Assembly: GCF_037137075.1 (NCBI RefSeq)
Contig: NZ_JBBBNV010000023.1
Coordinates: forward strand, 1-64,000
Origin: JBBBNV01 sp037137075
GTDB taxonomy: Bacteria > Bacillota > Bacilli > Paenibacillales > NBRC-103111
Direction: 5' to 3'
DNA: 64,000 bases
The notes under the pieces are model-generated. The model had not been told where the DNA came from, searched no databases, and worked only from the letters and a program-made list of their open reading frames with translations. Shown one piece after another: positions 16,071 through 25,604 of the stretch. A program made the position numbers and the translations under genes. Numbering within the stretch: position 1 is the first letter of the stretch; each line of letters begins with the position of its first letter.

Positions 16071-16922
16071 TCACCAAGGCTGGCGAAAGCCTTCTCTACG
16101 CTCGCCGCACAGCCGCAGCAGCTTGAGACGCAGCCCTTCGTACCAGGAAGGGGCCTTATCCAGATCGCAGTCGTCCAGCGACCGCAGCACTCTGGCAAAG
16201 CTGTACAATTTCGCGAAACGGATCAACCTTGGGAACTGGCCGACCATCTCGGCATCATCGAAATCGATAACATGAAATCGCGCACGCTGCTCGTCATAAA
16301 AAAGATGATCCAATTGAAAATCGTAATGGACGAGACCGTACCGTTCCCCGGACAGCGGCATTTCTTGAAGCCAGGCCGTCATGCGCTCCAGCTCTTCGCC
16401 CGCTTCCTGCTCCTGCGGATGCTGATCCAGCACACTGCGGACAAAATCCAGCACATCCTGCCAGCTCCTGCGCTTCTCCACCGCCGGCTCATAGTCCTGA
16501 GAGAGCACATGCAGTGACGCCAAGGATTGCCCTCACTGCTCCAGCTGCCTGTCCGTTAAAGGCCCCTCCAAGACAGTCCCCTCATCCGCCCGAAAAACAG
16601 CCGCGAAATACGCGCCCTGCTCTGTCGTGACTGTTTCAACCAGATTCCCCGCAACGGAATGAACTGGAGCGACACAGGGATAACCGCGATTCTGCAGGTA
16701 CTGCATAAACGCAAGCTCAGCGGCAATCTGTCCCGGCTTGTTCTCCGCCTCGAAGGCAAATCTCAAATAATAGTTCTCGCCCTTCCAGGCAAACACATAC
16801 ACAAAGTTGGAGCTGGCCCGCCAAAACCGCAAGCTTCCCTCATCATGCGGCCAATGCCGGATCAGCTTCAAAGCCGCCTTGTTCGACGCAAGCCCGTTGA
16901 CCATCGTTCTCAAATTCATCAT
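16071..16922 (-). pseudogene. Aminoglycoside phosphotransferase-like gene broken by one in-frame stop
   Basis: The two halves, 16533-16922 and 16071-16532, are in the same frame and together encode an APH/choline-kinase-fold protein of about 283 codons. The first half has the N-lobe (LRFWRASSNFVYVF, then YYLRFAFEAE) and ends TDRQLEQ; a TGA at 16533-16535 follows; the next codons read GQSLASLHVLSQDY, as in intact relatives. The second half holds the catalytic loop VHYDFQLDHLF and the metal-binding IDFDD. Family members often have Trp at the stop position, so a single TGG-to-TGA change would explain the break. It could be a recent pseudogene, a sequencing error or a readthrough site. Substrate unknown. 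Confidence 0.8.
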
Positions 16923-17133
16923 CGTACCCTGTTCCTCTCTGAGCCGGAGAGGGCACTATACTAACCCGCAGAAGCTGGCCCTCTCTTCAGCATGTTATTT
17001 TGACATCCAGTCCCGTTCAAAATAAATCAATCCTTCCACCTTCATCTAAAAACACCGTTGCAGGTATTATCGTACCGTAATCAGGCTGGTTCAGGCGCTG
17101 CCCAGTTTCATTTTAATCAAACATTCCAATCCA

Positions 17134-17922
17134 TTACCTGTCCTGCAGCGGAGGCAGCCCGTCCATCCAGTTCCATTCATTATTTTGAATAAATACACTT
17201 ACCGCCTGCTCTATGGAAATCTGCGGATCACGGAATGTCAGCAGCAGCTCTGTAAACGCTTTGCACTTCTCATGCGTAGGGGAGGTCAGCAAATCCGTCG
17301 CCAGCTCCGCAAATTGGTCCGGCTTCTCCGGCGCCGCCTCCACGGCGGCCAGCAGACCTTTGTGACACGGGAAAAGGAGCCGGTTATGGGCCAAAATGAT
17401 TCGTCCGCCGAATAAAACCAGACTGCTTGCGGCATGGGCCAGCAAATACGGGTTGTCCTTTTTCTCGCCTTCGCCTGCAAAATAATGGCCGTATAAATAC
17501 ACTTGGGCGTAAAAGTCCTTCAGGTTCCGCTCCCGGTTCTGCTCCGGATACGCGGGAATGCGGGCAAGCAGCTCGTTCAGCTTCGGAATGCGGGAGAATA
17601 TGGCCCTGGAGCCGCTGAAGGAGGCTCTTGTCGGCTCACTGCCCTGTTCGGCGGCCAGCTCCACAAATTCCAGCGGAATATATTTGATGTCGATATAGCA
17701 GCCCGGCGCATCGCTGAAGTCACGCATGACATATGCGAGCTGATGCTCTTGCTCGCGCTTCCGGTAGCACTCCTCCGTGACGACCATGTATACATCTATA
17801 TCGGAGGTTTCCTTCGCAGTCCCCTGCGCAATCGATCCGGTGGTAATAACAGCCAGGATTGCCGGGTCCGAATCCACCCATTCCACCAGCTTCTCCAGCG
17901 CTTCTACATGATGAACGTACAT
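17134..17922 (-). CDS. Nucleotidyltransferase-domain protein
   Basis: The 262-residue cytosolic protein starts with a minimal nucleotidyltransferase domain: TTGSIAQGTAKETSDIDVYMV has the Gly-Ser (29-30) and the two metal-binding aspartates (41, 43). The rest is helical with no further motif I recognise. Relatives include antibiotic adenylyltransferases and many uncharacterised enzymes, so the substrate cannot be named. A good AAGGGAG site precedes the ATG at 17922. It lies beside the broken phosphotransferase gene in the same direction, and both are of resistance-like enzyme families, but they are probably separate transcripts. Confidence 0.75.
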   Translation of the reverse strand: MYVHHVEALEKLVEWVDSDPAILAVITTGSIAQGTAKETSDIDVYMVVTEECYRKREQEHQLAYVMRDFSDAPGCYIDIKYIPLEFVELAAEQGSEPTRASFSGSRAIFSRIPKLNELLARIPAYPEQNRERNLKDFYAQVYLYGHYFAGEGEKKDNPYLLAHAASSLVLFGGRIILAHNRLLFPCHKGLLAAVEAAPEKPDQFAELATDLLTSPTHEKCKAFTELLLTFRDPQISIEQAVSVFIQNNEWNWMDGLPPLQDR

Positions 17923-18182
17923 GAGCTACACTCCCTTCCTTATTCCCATTTTTTTATCGTAGCCAGTCAAAATTACGGCAAACCACAGGCGTTCGCGCGA
18001 TGTTTGCGGCTCGCGCGAGCCCGGCCATCCGGGACCGCACCCGGCTCCCGGCGCGCAGCGCGGCACCGCATGACCGTGCCGATTGCGCCGAAGACAAGAA
18101 CAGAGCCGGCCCGCGTCTGTGCTTTCAAGACGAAAGGCCGGCTTCGGCGCCAAGCTCACAACGCTGCCCGTTCATGCCGGGA

Positions 18183-19154
18183 CTATGAATAACGGTACAA
18201 GGGACCTCGGTATGTACCCGCCGCCTCCAGCATACTGTCCAGAAGATGCGCTTTAAACAGCTGGAGCGGCCGGGTCGTATCGCGGCACAGCTCGCTTGTG
18301 AACACGACAACGATCTGAAGCTCCGGGCAGACGATAATGTATTGTCCGCCATAGCCCATAGCAAAGAAAATCTTCGGATCGTACGGCCGTCTCATCTCAT
18401 CCGCCAGCACCCACCAATGGTAGCCGTAGGAGCCCCATTTGTCATAGGTGTGGTAGTAGGCCGCTGTTGAACGGTCCACCCAGGAACCGGAAACGATCGG
18501 TTTGCCGTCCCAAACGCCATTCTTCATCATCAGCAGCCCAAGCTTCAGCATATCCTCCGTTCGCAGGCATAGGCCGAAGCCGCCAATAGAAATCCGCTTC
18601 GAATCTTCATACCAGCGGTACTCCTGTATGCCTAGCGGGGCAAACAGCTTTTCTTCTGCATAAGCCGACGTCTTCTGCCCGGTAACCGACTGGAGTATGG
18701 CGCTTAACACATGCGAGGCTCCGGAATTGTAGATCATTTTATGCCCCGGTTGAAGATCCATCTTCCGCTCCAGAACGAATTTCACCCAGTCCGTACTGCT
18801 GATCATCGGGAACGGCCTGCCGCCCCACGCCTCCCACTCCGGCCAGTGAAATCCCGGTGTCATGGTCAGCAGATGCCCGATCGTCACCTGTTCCTTTGCA
18901 GACTCGACCTCTGGCAAGTAACGTGAAATCGGTGTCTGAGTCCCGCCGACTACCCCTTCCTCCATCGCAATGCCAAGCGCAATGGACAGCACACTTTTGG
19001 TTACGGAGTGGACCTGGAATAATTTGTTGGCGTTTTTTTTGTTTTTGAAATATTCCAGTGCAATCCCGTTGCGCTGATACACTAAACAAGACGTAATCTT
19101 CTCCCGCTTCATGGCTTGTTCCAATTGATTCAGGCGTACGGAACTAAACTTCAC
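18183..19154 (-). CDS. Serine hydrolase, class C beta-lactamase fold
   Basis: The 323-residue protein has the beta-lactamase/penicillin-binding fold: SVTK (Ser50-Lys53) with the nucleophile and general base, YNS at 142-144, and a late HWW...GYGGQY region in place of a clear KTG. No signal peptide is present, so it is likely cytoplasmic, as for many esterase-like members. The start is GTG at 19154 with GGGGGAT eight bases before it. Substrate unknown: esterase, peptidase or amidase are all possible, and the family name does not imply resistance. It is monocistronic; about 260 GC-rich bases (17923-18182) without a gene follow it. Confidence 0.85.
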   Translation of the reverse strand: MKFSSVRLNQLEQAMKREKITSCLVYQRNGIALEYFKNKKNANKLFQVHSVTKSVLSIALGIAMEEGVVGGTQTPISRYLPEVESAKEQVTIGHLLTMTPGFHWPEWEAWGGRPFPMISSTDWVKFVLERKMDLQPGHKMIYNSGASHVLSAILQSVTGQKTSAYAEEKLFAPLGIQEYRWYEDSKRISIGGFGLCLRTEDMLKLGLLMMKNGVWDGKPIVSGSWVDRSTAAYYHTYDKWGSYGYHWWVLADEMRRPYDPKIFFAMGYGGQYIIVCPELQIVVVFTSELCRDTTRPLQLFKAHLLDSMLEAAGTYRGPLYRYS

Positions 19155-19456
19155 ATCAAATCCCCCGTTTCATTCTCTCTATCTCATGCATCCTGTTCAA
19201 GAAAGACAAACAATGATTTTACCTAAATTATGGTTATTTCTCATATACATTTCATAATATTCCTTTTTTAATAGAATGAAAAGTATAGATTTCATAGACT
19301 TTACAAAAAAATATAATTTGGGGGATAAAAATTCAAAGCGCCGACGCTCCAATATGGAAAATGTTATAAAAATAACAAAAGTTTATTTTTTTAAACCGAT
19401 AAAGGAAGGGATAGAACCTATCGATGTTCCGTATCCAGCCTTTCAAGGAGAGTGCA
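19155..19456. other. AT-rich gap with a possible small ORF
   Basis: This gap is markedly richer in A and T than its surroundings. A 64-codon frame (19276-19470, plus strand, ends QGECNAKP) overlaps the start of the next gene but has no convincing ribosome binding site; it may be a remnant. No promoter was recognised with certainty. The composition shift suggests that the next two genes were acquired. Confidence 0.4.
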
Positions 19457-20434
19457 ATGCTAAACCTTAAGAAATTACAAGTGGCGTACAGACGCTACAG
19501 CAAAAACTTTGTAGACGGCATCAAATTTGAAACGGTCCAGGCGAAATATGAAAAGAACCATCGTGAAATTGTGACGATTGTCGAATCGAATGACGTAGAG
19601 AGAGATCACATTTTATTGATAGACCTGAATCCTGTTTCCTCCTATTACTTGTCTAAATGGAAAAACGATGTCCTGCTTCATGGCGGGAAGCATACGGAAC
19701 CGTTAAAGACGATGCATATGGTCGTATTTTACCAGTGTATGGCGCAAGAGCTCTATCAAATCCGTTATCCAAAAATGTGGGTGGAGTACAACTTCGGGGA
19801 GGTTGTCGCAGCCTTAATTCATTTCACCATGTTTGGTTGGGAGAAGGAAGAAGCCCTATTATTCGATTTCATCGACCAACACCTCGGCAGGCACATTATG
19901 GATGCCAATGAATACAAAAGGCACGTCTGGTTTTTACTGGAGCTATACCTGCAATACCGAAATAAAACGATAGCAGGGACCCGTCAAAATGTGAAGCTCG
20001 CTCTGAGGCAGGCCTTTCAGAAAAACGGGCTGAAGTGCGACTTAATCCCGGATGATTTGGATATTTATGAGGACGTGCTGGAGCGGTGGAACACCACTGA
20101 TCCTGCAGAGACGGAGCAATTGCTTCGCAGCATGTCGCGGTTCCATTCCGATTTAGCCTCGGAATTAGGCAATTCTCTGGAATTCGGCGACTTCAGATTT
20201 GCATTCTACCCTTATGAAATGCTGTTCCTGCTCCATATAAGAAAAAAGCTGGGGCTGCCGGTCCCTAGGCTCGCTGACGATTTCCTGTTGAATACGCCGG
20301 AAGCGTGTATGGAATTCCAAGCTCCTGAGCCTTATCCGGAATGGGACCCTTCGCTGCGTCTCATCGATAACTTTTACCGCAAACACTATCCCGATTATAT
20401 TCCGAACCGACACGGGGCTTTGTTTCAAGCATAA
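19457..20434 (+). CDS. Uncharacterised protein, possibly immunity-like
   Basis: I do not recognise this 325-residue protein with confidence. The start at 19457 is chosen because AAGGAG lies six bases before it; a frame opening 33 bases earlier has no such site. It has no signal peptide or membrane segment, is helix-rich and aromatic-rich, and its C-terminal part (FGDFRFAFYPYEMLFLLHIRKKLGLP) faintly resembles the C-terminal region of PoNi/DUF1911 immunity proteins. That resemblance is weak. The next gene starts 19 bases downstream and is probably co-transcribed. Lower GC than the neighbours hints at horizontal transfer. No toxin gene is visible nearby. Confidence 0.6.
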   Translation: MLNLKKLQVAYRRYSKNFVDGIKFETVQAKYEKNHREIVTIVESNDVERDHILLIDLNPVSSYYLSKWKNDVLLHGGKHTEPLKTMHMVVFYQCMAQELYQIRYPKMWVEYNFGEVVAALIHFTMFGWEKEEALLFDFIDQHLGRHIMDANEYKRHVWFLLELYLQYRNKTIAGTRQNVKLALRQAFQKNGLKCDLIPDDLDIYEDVLERWNTTDPAETEQLLRSMSRFHSDLASELGNSLEFGDFRFAFYPYEMLFLLHIRKKLGLPVPRLADDFLLNTPEACMEFQAPEPYPEWDPSLRLIDNFYRKHYPDYIPNRHGALFQA

Positions 20435-20453
20435 AGGAATGGAGGACATCCAC

Positions 20454-20912
20454 ATGTCTGCTAAACATATCGTCCCCTTCATATTTGAAGATAAAAAAGA
20501 TGTAGAAGCCATTCTAGGCGATTCAAAGACGTTCGACATACACGAGGCCGTGTTGGACTACGGACTGTCCACAAAAAAGCTCCTCTATCTTGATTATAAA
20601 GGCGAGGAAGGGAACGAAATCGTCCACTATATGTTGGATTATGAATCCCTGCATAACGTTGAATTAGCTGCTCAGGATGAGCTTGAGGAATTAGGGGATC
20701 ATGACGACTATGAATATTTACCCGAGAAAATCAAGGCGGTCAACAAAATCATAGCGACACGGGGGTACGGATTGTTCACTTACCCGACCTTTAGCGACTA
20801 CTACGCCCTCTTCATCGCCAAGCTCGAGCATAAAGCAGAATTGCTGCGGGTGGATCTGCTTCTGGATGATGATATCCCCGAGCAGGAAAGATTCATACAG
20901 TATTATGACTGA
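20454..20912 (+). CDS. Uncharacterised acidic protein
   Basis: This 152-residue cytosolic protein is strongly acidic (for example ELEELGDHDDYEY and LLLDDDIPEQE) and I cannot assign a family. The ATG at 20454 follows GGAGG by eight bases. It directly follows the preceding unknown gene and very likely shares its transcript. Small acidic partners next to an unknown gene are common among immunity or antitoxin proteins, but nothing in the sequence proves this. No terminator with a clear T-run was found after it. Confidence 0.6.
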   Translation: MSAKHIVPFIFEDKKDVEAILGDSKTFDIHEAVLDYGLSTKKLLYLDYKGEEGNEIVHYMLDYESLHNVELAAQDELEELGDHDDYEYLPEKIKAVNKIIATRGYGLFTYPTFSDYYALFIAKLEHKAELLRVDLLLDDDIPEQERFIQYYD

Positions 20913-21103
20913 ATGATTGAATGCTTGAATGGTTGAACTATAAAAATAGAAGCAGTGTGATAGATTTGCTTTCTCTCAGCTCGCTGCTAAATACAAGAAG
21001 ATGCCGGGCAGCTGATGTCCGGCTCATTTTCCAATTTTTATAGACCAAGCTCAAGGATGATTTGTGAAATTACCTTTGATTATTACTAAGCCGGCCGGTT
21101 TCT

Positions 21104-21541
21104 TTATTCACGGCTTCCTGCGGCCGAAAGAATTGCGAGCAGCTTCTCGCTGTCCAATTTGCTCATTTTCCCGTACTTGTTATGCCCCTCGATCAATACC
21201 TCAATTGCAGCCTGGCCGGAAGAGACCCATACGCCAATTGTCAACGACTCGTAGGAGTCGGGATGCTCGGTGCCGACGGTTGTAATTTTGTAATCCGGCA
21301 GCCGGGACATTAAAATTTTTGTGTTTTCCCAGGGAACCTGCTGCAGCATATTCATAACCGCCTCCACCACCTTCGGCTCCTTGAGCAGCTGAACACTTTT
21401 GTCATCCCGACCGTCCGGCTTGCTGATTTGAAGATTGATGTTAGGCGCAGCGGAATCCTGCTGTAAAGCTTCTTTCGGACTGCACCCGGCCGCAATGCTC
21501 AGGATAAGCAAAAGTGCAGCAAGCACTGCTTTTTTCACCAT
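21104..21541 (-). CDS. Small lipoprotein of unknown function
   Basis: A typical lipoprotein signal (MVKKAVLAALLLILSIAAGC) ends at the lipobox cysteine at residue 20. The mature part of about 125 residues has no motif I recognise; it is a mixed alpha/beta sequence (YKITTVGTEHPDSYESLTIGVWVSSGQ). The start at 21541 is preceded by AAGGAGGA; a longer frame to 21589 lacks such a site. It is alone, between the acidic protein gene and the MreB-like gene. Confidence 0.75.
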   Translation of the reverse strand: MVKKAVLAALLLILSIAAGCSPKEALQQDSAAPNINLQISKPDGRDDKSVQLLKEPKVVEAVMNMLQQVPWENTKILMSRLPDYKITTVGTEHPDSYESLTIGVWVSSGQAAIEVLIEGHNKYGKMSKLDSEKLLAILSAAGSRE

Positions 21542-21744
21542 GCTGTCCTCCTTACGCCTGACTTGTGGAATAATATAATAAATTTGCAAGAAAAATCTAG
21601 AAAAAGCACTCTCTTTACATAACGTGCTACCTCTACTTAAGGTTGCAGCTGCTGTCTCTTAAAGTGTCCGGCAGGGATGCGGCTTTTTTCCCCGCTCCAT
21701 ACTGTTCCTGCCTTTTCGCTTCTATTTTTGCTGATACCGGCCTT

Positions 21745-22821
21745 CTAGGAATTGGCTCCGGCTTGCTCCAAAACGTCATTCGCCTCCGGCGGATAGGAGG
21801 ATTTTCTTGCAGAGCCGGCGGATGCGGCTCGTTCCGCCTTGTAGCCGAGCATTTTCCCGGCCCCTTGCGCAATGCATTCCATCGGCTGCTCGGCAACAAG
21901 AACCGGGACACCGAGTTCACTTTGCAGCCGCTGATCCAGCCCGTACAGCAGCGCCCCGCCGCCGCACAGCAAAATTCCCTGCTCCATCACATCCCCCGCC
22001 AGCTCCGGGGGGCACTGCTCCATCGTACGCCGGACACTCTCTACAATCGCAATCGTAAAGTGATTGAGTATCTCGTAAATCTCCAAAGCCGTAATCGATA
22101 TCGTCTTCGGCAAGCCTTCAACCAGATCATTCCCGCGGACATCCATCCGCACCTCCGCTTCCGGCCAAATCGCCGAAGCCATATTTTTCTTGATCTCCTC
22201 CGCAGTACGCTCGCCAATGACCAGATTATAGGTCCGCTTCACATATTCGATGATGTCCTGATCCAGAGACATGCCGCCAACCGGAATATATTGGCTGACC
22301 ACAATGCCGCCCAAGGCTATCAGGGCCACCTGGCTCGTCCCGCCGCCGATATCCACCACCATGCTCCCGATAGGATCTGCGACAGGCAGCCCTGCTCCAA
22401 TCGCAGCCGCGAGCGGCTCCTCCACCGTGGTCAGCTTCTTGACTTTCTTGTGCACGACCATTTCCTCGACGGCGCGTTTCTGCACATTGGTCATGCCGCA
22501 GCGGACGGAGACGAACACCTGGGAGCTGCCGAACCAGCTGGCCCGTCCTTGTATTTTGCCGATAAAATGCTTCAGCATGGCGGACGCGATGTCGAAATTA
22601 GCAACGACGCCGTCCTTTAACGGGTACATCACCTCTATGTTCGCAGGAGTTCTTCCGATCATCGCATACGCTTCCTCGCCAAATGCCTGCAGCTCCCCGG
22701 TATCCCGGCGGATAGCCACCACAGACGGCTCCGCCAGCACAATGCCCTGGCCGTGCTGATAAATAAGTGTATTGGATGTGCCCAAATCTACCCCGTATCG
22801 TTGTTCAAACCTTTTAAACAT
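21745..22821 (-). CDS. MreB/Mbl-family bacterial actin homologue
   Basis: MreB-type proteins polymerise under the membrane and guide cell-wall elongation. This 358-residue member has the actin ATPase motifs GVDLGTSNTLIY near the N-terminus and VVDIGGGTSQVALIALGG in the middle, plus the late LLCGGGALLYGL. The start at 22821 follows AAGGAG by seven bases; the frame opens 174 bases further upstream but that part is not MreB-like. After the core ends (GAGKMLGYKAE), about 35 extra Ala/Ser-rich residues form a tail. It stands alone, without mreC or mreD, as mbl or mreBH do in Bacillus. Which paralogue it is cannot be decided here. Confidence 0.92.
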   Translation of the reverse strand: MFKRFEQRYGVDLGTSNTLIYQHGQGIVLAEPSVVAIRRDTGELQAFGEEAYAMIGRTPANIEVMYPLKDGVVANFDIASAMLKHFIGKIQGRASWFGSSQVFVSVRCGMTNVQKRAVEEMVVHKKVKKLTTVEEPLAAAIGAGLPVADPIGSMVVDIGGGTSQVALIALGGIVVSQYIPVGGMSLDQDIIEYVKRTYNLVIGERTAEEIKKNMASAIWPEAEVRMDVRGNDLVEGLPKTISITALEIYEILNHFTIAIVESVRRTMEQCPPELAGDVMEQGILLCGGGALLYGLDQRLQSELGVPVLVAEQPMECIAQGAGKMLGYKAERAASAGSARKSSYPPEANDVLEQAGANS

Positions 22822-23006
22822 ACACACGCTCCTTCTCGCTGTTCCCGGTCTGTGCCTGGATGCGGTACGGTATCTTTCATACCATTCGGGATAGACCGCT
22901 GCGCTTTGGGGGTCAAACGGGAATAGGTGGAATGTTCCATTTTTGGAGTTCAAACTCGAAATAGGGCTTTCCGTCTTCTCCCTATCTCCTGTCATTTCCG
23001 CAAATC

Positions 23007-23059
23007 AAAAAAAGCAACCTCTCCGGAAACGCGATTTTATCGCAGTCCCGGGGGTTGCT
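23007..23059 (-). terminator. Intrinsic terminator downstream of metE
   Basis: On the minus strand AGCAACC (23059-23053) pairs with GGTTGCT (23019-23013) around an inner GCGAT/ATCGC hairpin, followed by seven Ts. It is about 155 bases past the metE stop. The rest of the 22822-23213 gap shows no gene. Confidence 0.65.
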
Positions 23060-23213
23060 GTACTATTTTTGGAAAGGATGAGCGCCCTGCAGCGTTTGGT
23101 AAAGACCGGCTGCGGCAAGAATAACCGCCCGCGGTCGCCTCATTTGTCGTTCAACTTCATAATGAAGCAGCTTCCGGCGTATGGCGCGGACATCTGCGGT
23201 AATGCACTGTTGC

Positions 23214-25490
23214 TTATTGCAGCTTCGCCCTGACCGCTTCGGCAGCCTGCACCATGTTGCGCAAGGATTTGACGGTTTCGTCCATGCCGCGTGTTTTCAG
23301 GCCGCAGTCCGGGTTAATCCAGAACAGGCTCGGGTCCAGCACGCGAAGGGAACGGTCGATCATCGAGACCATTTCTTCGACAGCAGGCACGCGCGGGCTG
23401 TGGATATCATATACGCCAAGGCCAATGCCTTTGCCGTACACCGTTTCCTCAAAGCTGTGAATCAGCTCTCCATGGCTGCGCGAGGTTTCAATGGAAATGA
23501 CGTCGGCATCCATGTCCGAGATAGCCCCAATCATGTCATGGAACTCGCAATAGCACATGTGAGTGTGAATTTGTGTCGTATCCTTGACGGTGGAGGTAGA
23601 CAGACGGAAAGCATCGACAGCCCACTGAATGTAAGCCTCCTTATCCTGCTGCTTCAGCGGCAGCCCTTCGCGGACGGCCGGCTCATCGACCTGAATCATT
23701 TCGATGCCTGCCTGCTCCAGCGCTTCCACCTCGGCGCGCAGCGCCAAGGCAATCTGGTAGGCCACCTGCTCGCGGGACAAGTCATCCCGCACGAACGACC
23801 AGTTCAGAATCGTCACCGGACCGGTCAGCATGCCCTTCACCGGCTTCTTGGTCAAGGACTGCGCAAATACGCTTTCCGTGACCGTCATCGGGGCGGTAAA
23901 AGCCACATCCCCATAAATGACAGGCGGCTTGACGCAGCGGGAGCCGTAGGACTGTACCCAGCCGTTTCTTGTAAAAGCAAAGCCCGCCAGCTTCTCCCCG
24001 AAAAACTCCACCATGTCCGTCCGCTCGAATTCGCCGTGGACGAGCACGTCAATACCGAGCTGTTCCTGTAATTCAATCCAGGTCCGGATTTGGGCTTCAA
24101 TGAACTCGCTGTACTGCGATTCGCTCCATTCGCCTTTTCTCCATTTTTGGCGAGCCTGACGCACCTCTGCGGTTTGCGGGAAGCTGCCGATAGTGGTTGT
24201 CGGCAGCAGCGGGAGCTGCCATTGGGCCTGCTGCAGCGGTCGGCGGTCGGCAAACGGAAGCGCGCGGCCGAACTTCTGCTTCGTAATTTGTGCAATCGCC
24301 TGCTGAATCGCGGTCCGGTTCCGCTCCGGAGATGCATTAAGCTGCCTGCGGGCTTCCCGGCTTGAGGCCAGCTGTCCGGATACGGCTTCCGGCCCGTTCT
24401 CCAAGGCCTGCTTCAATACCGCAAGCTCCTCCAGCTTTTCTTCCGCGAAGGCAAGCGCATCCTTCAAGACAGGGTCCAAATCGGTCTCCGACCGGGTCGA
24501 GACCGGGACATGAAGCAGGCTGGAGGACGGCTGCACAATGAGCCGGTCAGCTGGAACGAACGCCGCCAAACGACCGGCAAGCCTGATCGCCTCATCCAAA
24601 TCGGCCCGCCAAATGTTTCTTCCGTCAATCAGCCCGGCTGCCAGAACCTTATCCTGCGGGAAGCCGTGCTTTTGAAGCTGCTTCAGGTTCCGCCCGCGAT
24701 CATGCAGGAAATCCAGTCCGATTCCCTGTACCGGAAGAGCGATGACCTGCTCGTAATAATCGACCGCATCAAAGTATGTTTGCAGCAGCAAGCTCAGCTT
24801 CGGTGCCGCCTGCTTCAGCTCCGTGTACACTTTATTCAGCAGCTCCACATCCCCGGCTGTGACGGTTGTGGATAAAATCGGTTCATCCACCTGAACCCAC
24901 TGAACGCCCTCCGATTCCAGCTCCTGCAGCAGCTGTGCATACAGCGGGATGAATGTGGCAACCACCTCAGCCACCGGCGTGCTGCCGTAGCCTTTGGACA
25001 GCTTCACAAACGTCAGCGGCCCGAGGATAACCGGCTTGCCTTCAATGCCAAGCTGCTGCCTGGCTTCCCGGTAGGCCGCCAGCGGGCGGTTCTCGGTCAA
25101 GACCGGTACCGTATCATTCAGCTCGGGAACGATATAGTGATAGTTGGTGTTGAACCATTTGGTCATCTCGCAGGCAGCCGCCTCCTTGTTCCCGCGGGCC
25201 ATGGCAAAATAGGTGGCCAGCGGAACCGGACCGCCCTCATAGGCAAAGCGCTTCGGAACGATACCGAACATGACGGCCGTGTCCAGCACATGGTCATACA
25301 AAGAGAAATCTCCGACCGGAATAAGCTCGATGCCTTTGTCCTGCTGCACCTTCAGATTGTCCAGCCGAATGGCCGTAACCTCCCGGACGAATTCATCCTC
25401 CGGCAGCTTGCCTGCCCAGAACTGCTCCAGCGCCTTTTTCCACTGTCTGTTTGCGCCAATGCGCGGATACCCCAAATGACTGCTTTTCAT
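23214..25490 (-). CDS. metE: Cobalamin-independent methionine synthase MetE
   Basis: MetE transfers a methyl group from 5-methyltetrahydropteroyl-triglutamate to homocysteine, the last step of methionine synthesis, without vitamin B12. The 758-residue protein has the full two-barrel length; it begins SSHLGYPRIGANRQWKKALE and contains TTTIGSFPQT at the start of the C-terminal domain and the zinc-site HxC (HTHMCYCEF), with ISIETSRSH further on. The ATG at 25490 is used because the frame start at 25508 overlaps the GGGAGG ribosome binding site. A cobalamin riboswitch and terminator upstream indicate repression when B12 is present. The cobalt uptake operon lies just upstream. Confidence 0.97.
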   Translation of the reverse strand: MKSSHLGYPRIGANRQWKKALEQFWAGKLPEDEFVREVTAIRLDNLKVQQDKGIELIPVGDFSLYDHVLDTAVMFGIVPKRFAYEGGPVPLATYFAMARGNKEAAACEMTKWFNTNYHYIVPELNDTVPVLTENRPLAAYREARQQLGIEGKPVILGPLTFVKLSKGYGSTPVAEVVATFIPLYAQLLQELESEGVQWVQVDEPILSTTVTAGDVELLNKVYTELKQAAPKLSLLLQTYFDAVDYYEQVIALPVQGIGLDFLHDRGRNLKQLQKHGFPQDKVLAAGLIDGRNIWRADLDEAIRLAGRLAAFVPADRLIVQPSSSLLHVPVSTRSETDLDPVLKDALAFAEEKLEELAVLKQALENGPEAVSGQLASSREARRQLNASPERNRTAIQQAIAQITKQKFGRALPFADRRPLQQAQWQLPLLPTTTIGSFPQTAEVRQARQKWRKGEWSESQYSEFIEAQIRTWIELQEQLGIDVLVHGEFERTDMVEFFGEKLAGFAFTRNGWVQSYGSRCVKPPVIYGDVAFTAPMTVTESVFAQSLTKKPVKGMLTGPVTILNWSFVRDDLSREQVAYQIALALRAEVEALEQAGIEMIQVDEPAVREGLPLKQQDKEAYIQWAVDAFRLSTSTVKDTTQIHTHMCYCEFHDMIGAISDMDADVISIETSRSHGELIHSFEETVYGKGIGLGVYDIHSPRVPAVEEMVSMIDRSLRVLDPSLFWINPDCGLKTRGMDETVKSLRNMVQAAEAVRAKLQ

Positions 25491-25560
25491 TTTTACCCAG
25501 CCTCCCATGGATTGGTTCAGTTTCTTGTCATCTATTGCCTAAATCTAAAATAGAAAACAA

Positions 25561-25604
25561 AAAAAGACATCATTTACCCCATAGAAAATAAAGGTAAAGA
25601 TGCC
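25561..25604 (-). terminator. Riboswitch-controlled terminator before metE
   Basis: On the minus strand GGCATCTTTACC (25604-25593) pairs with GGTAAATGATGTC (25578-25566) and is followed by seven Ts. It lies between the cobalamin aptamer and metE, so B12 binding would favour it and stop transcription. Confidence 0.7.

Noticed and set aside
17923..18182. Short frames in the GC-rich gap after the serine hydrolase
   Set aside because: No start signals, no similarity to any family, and they overlap each other on both strands.
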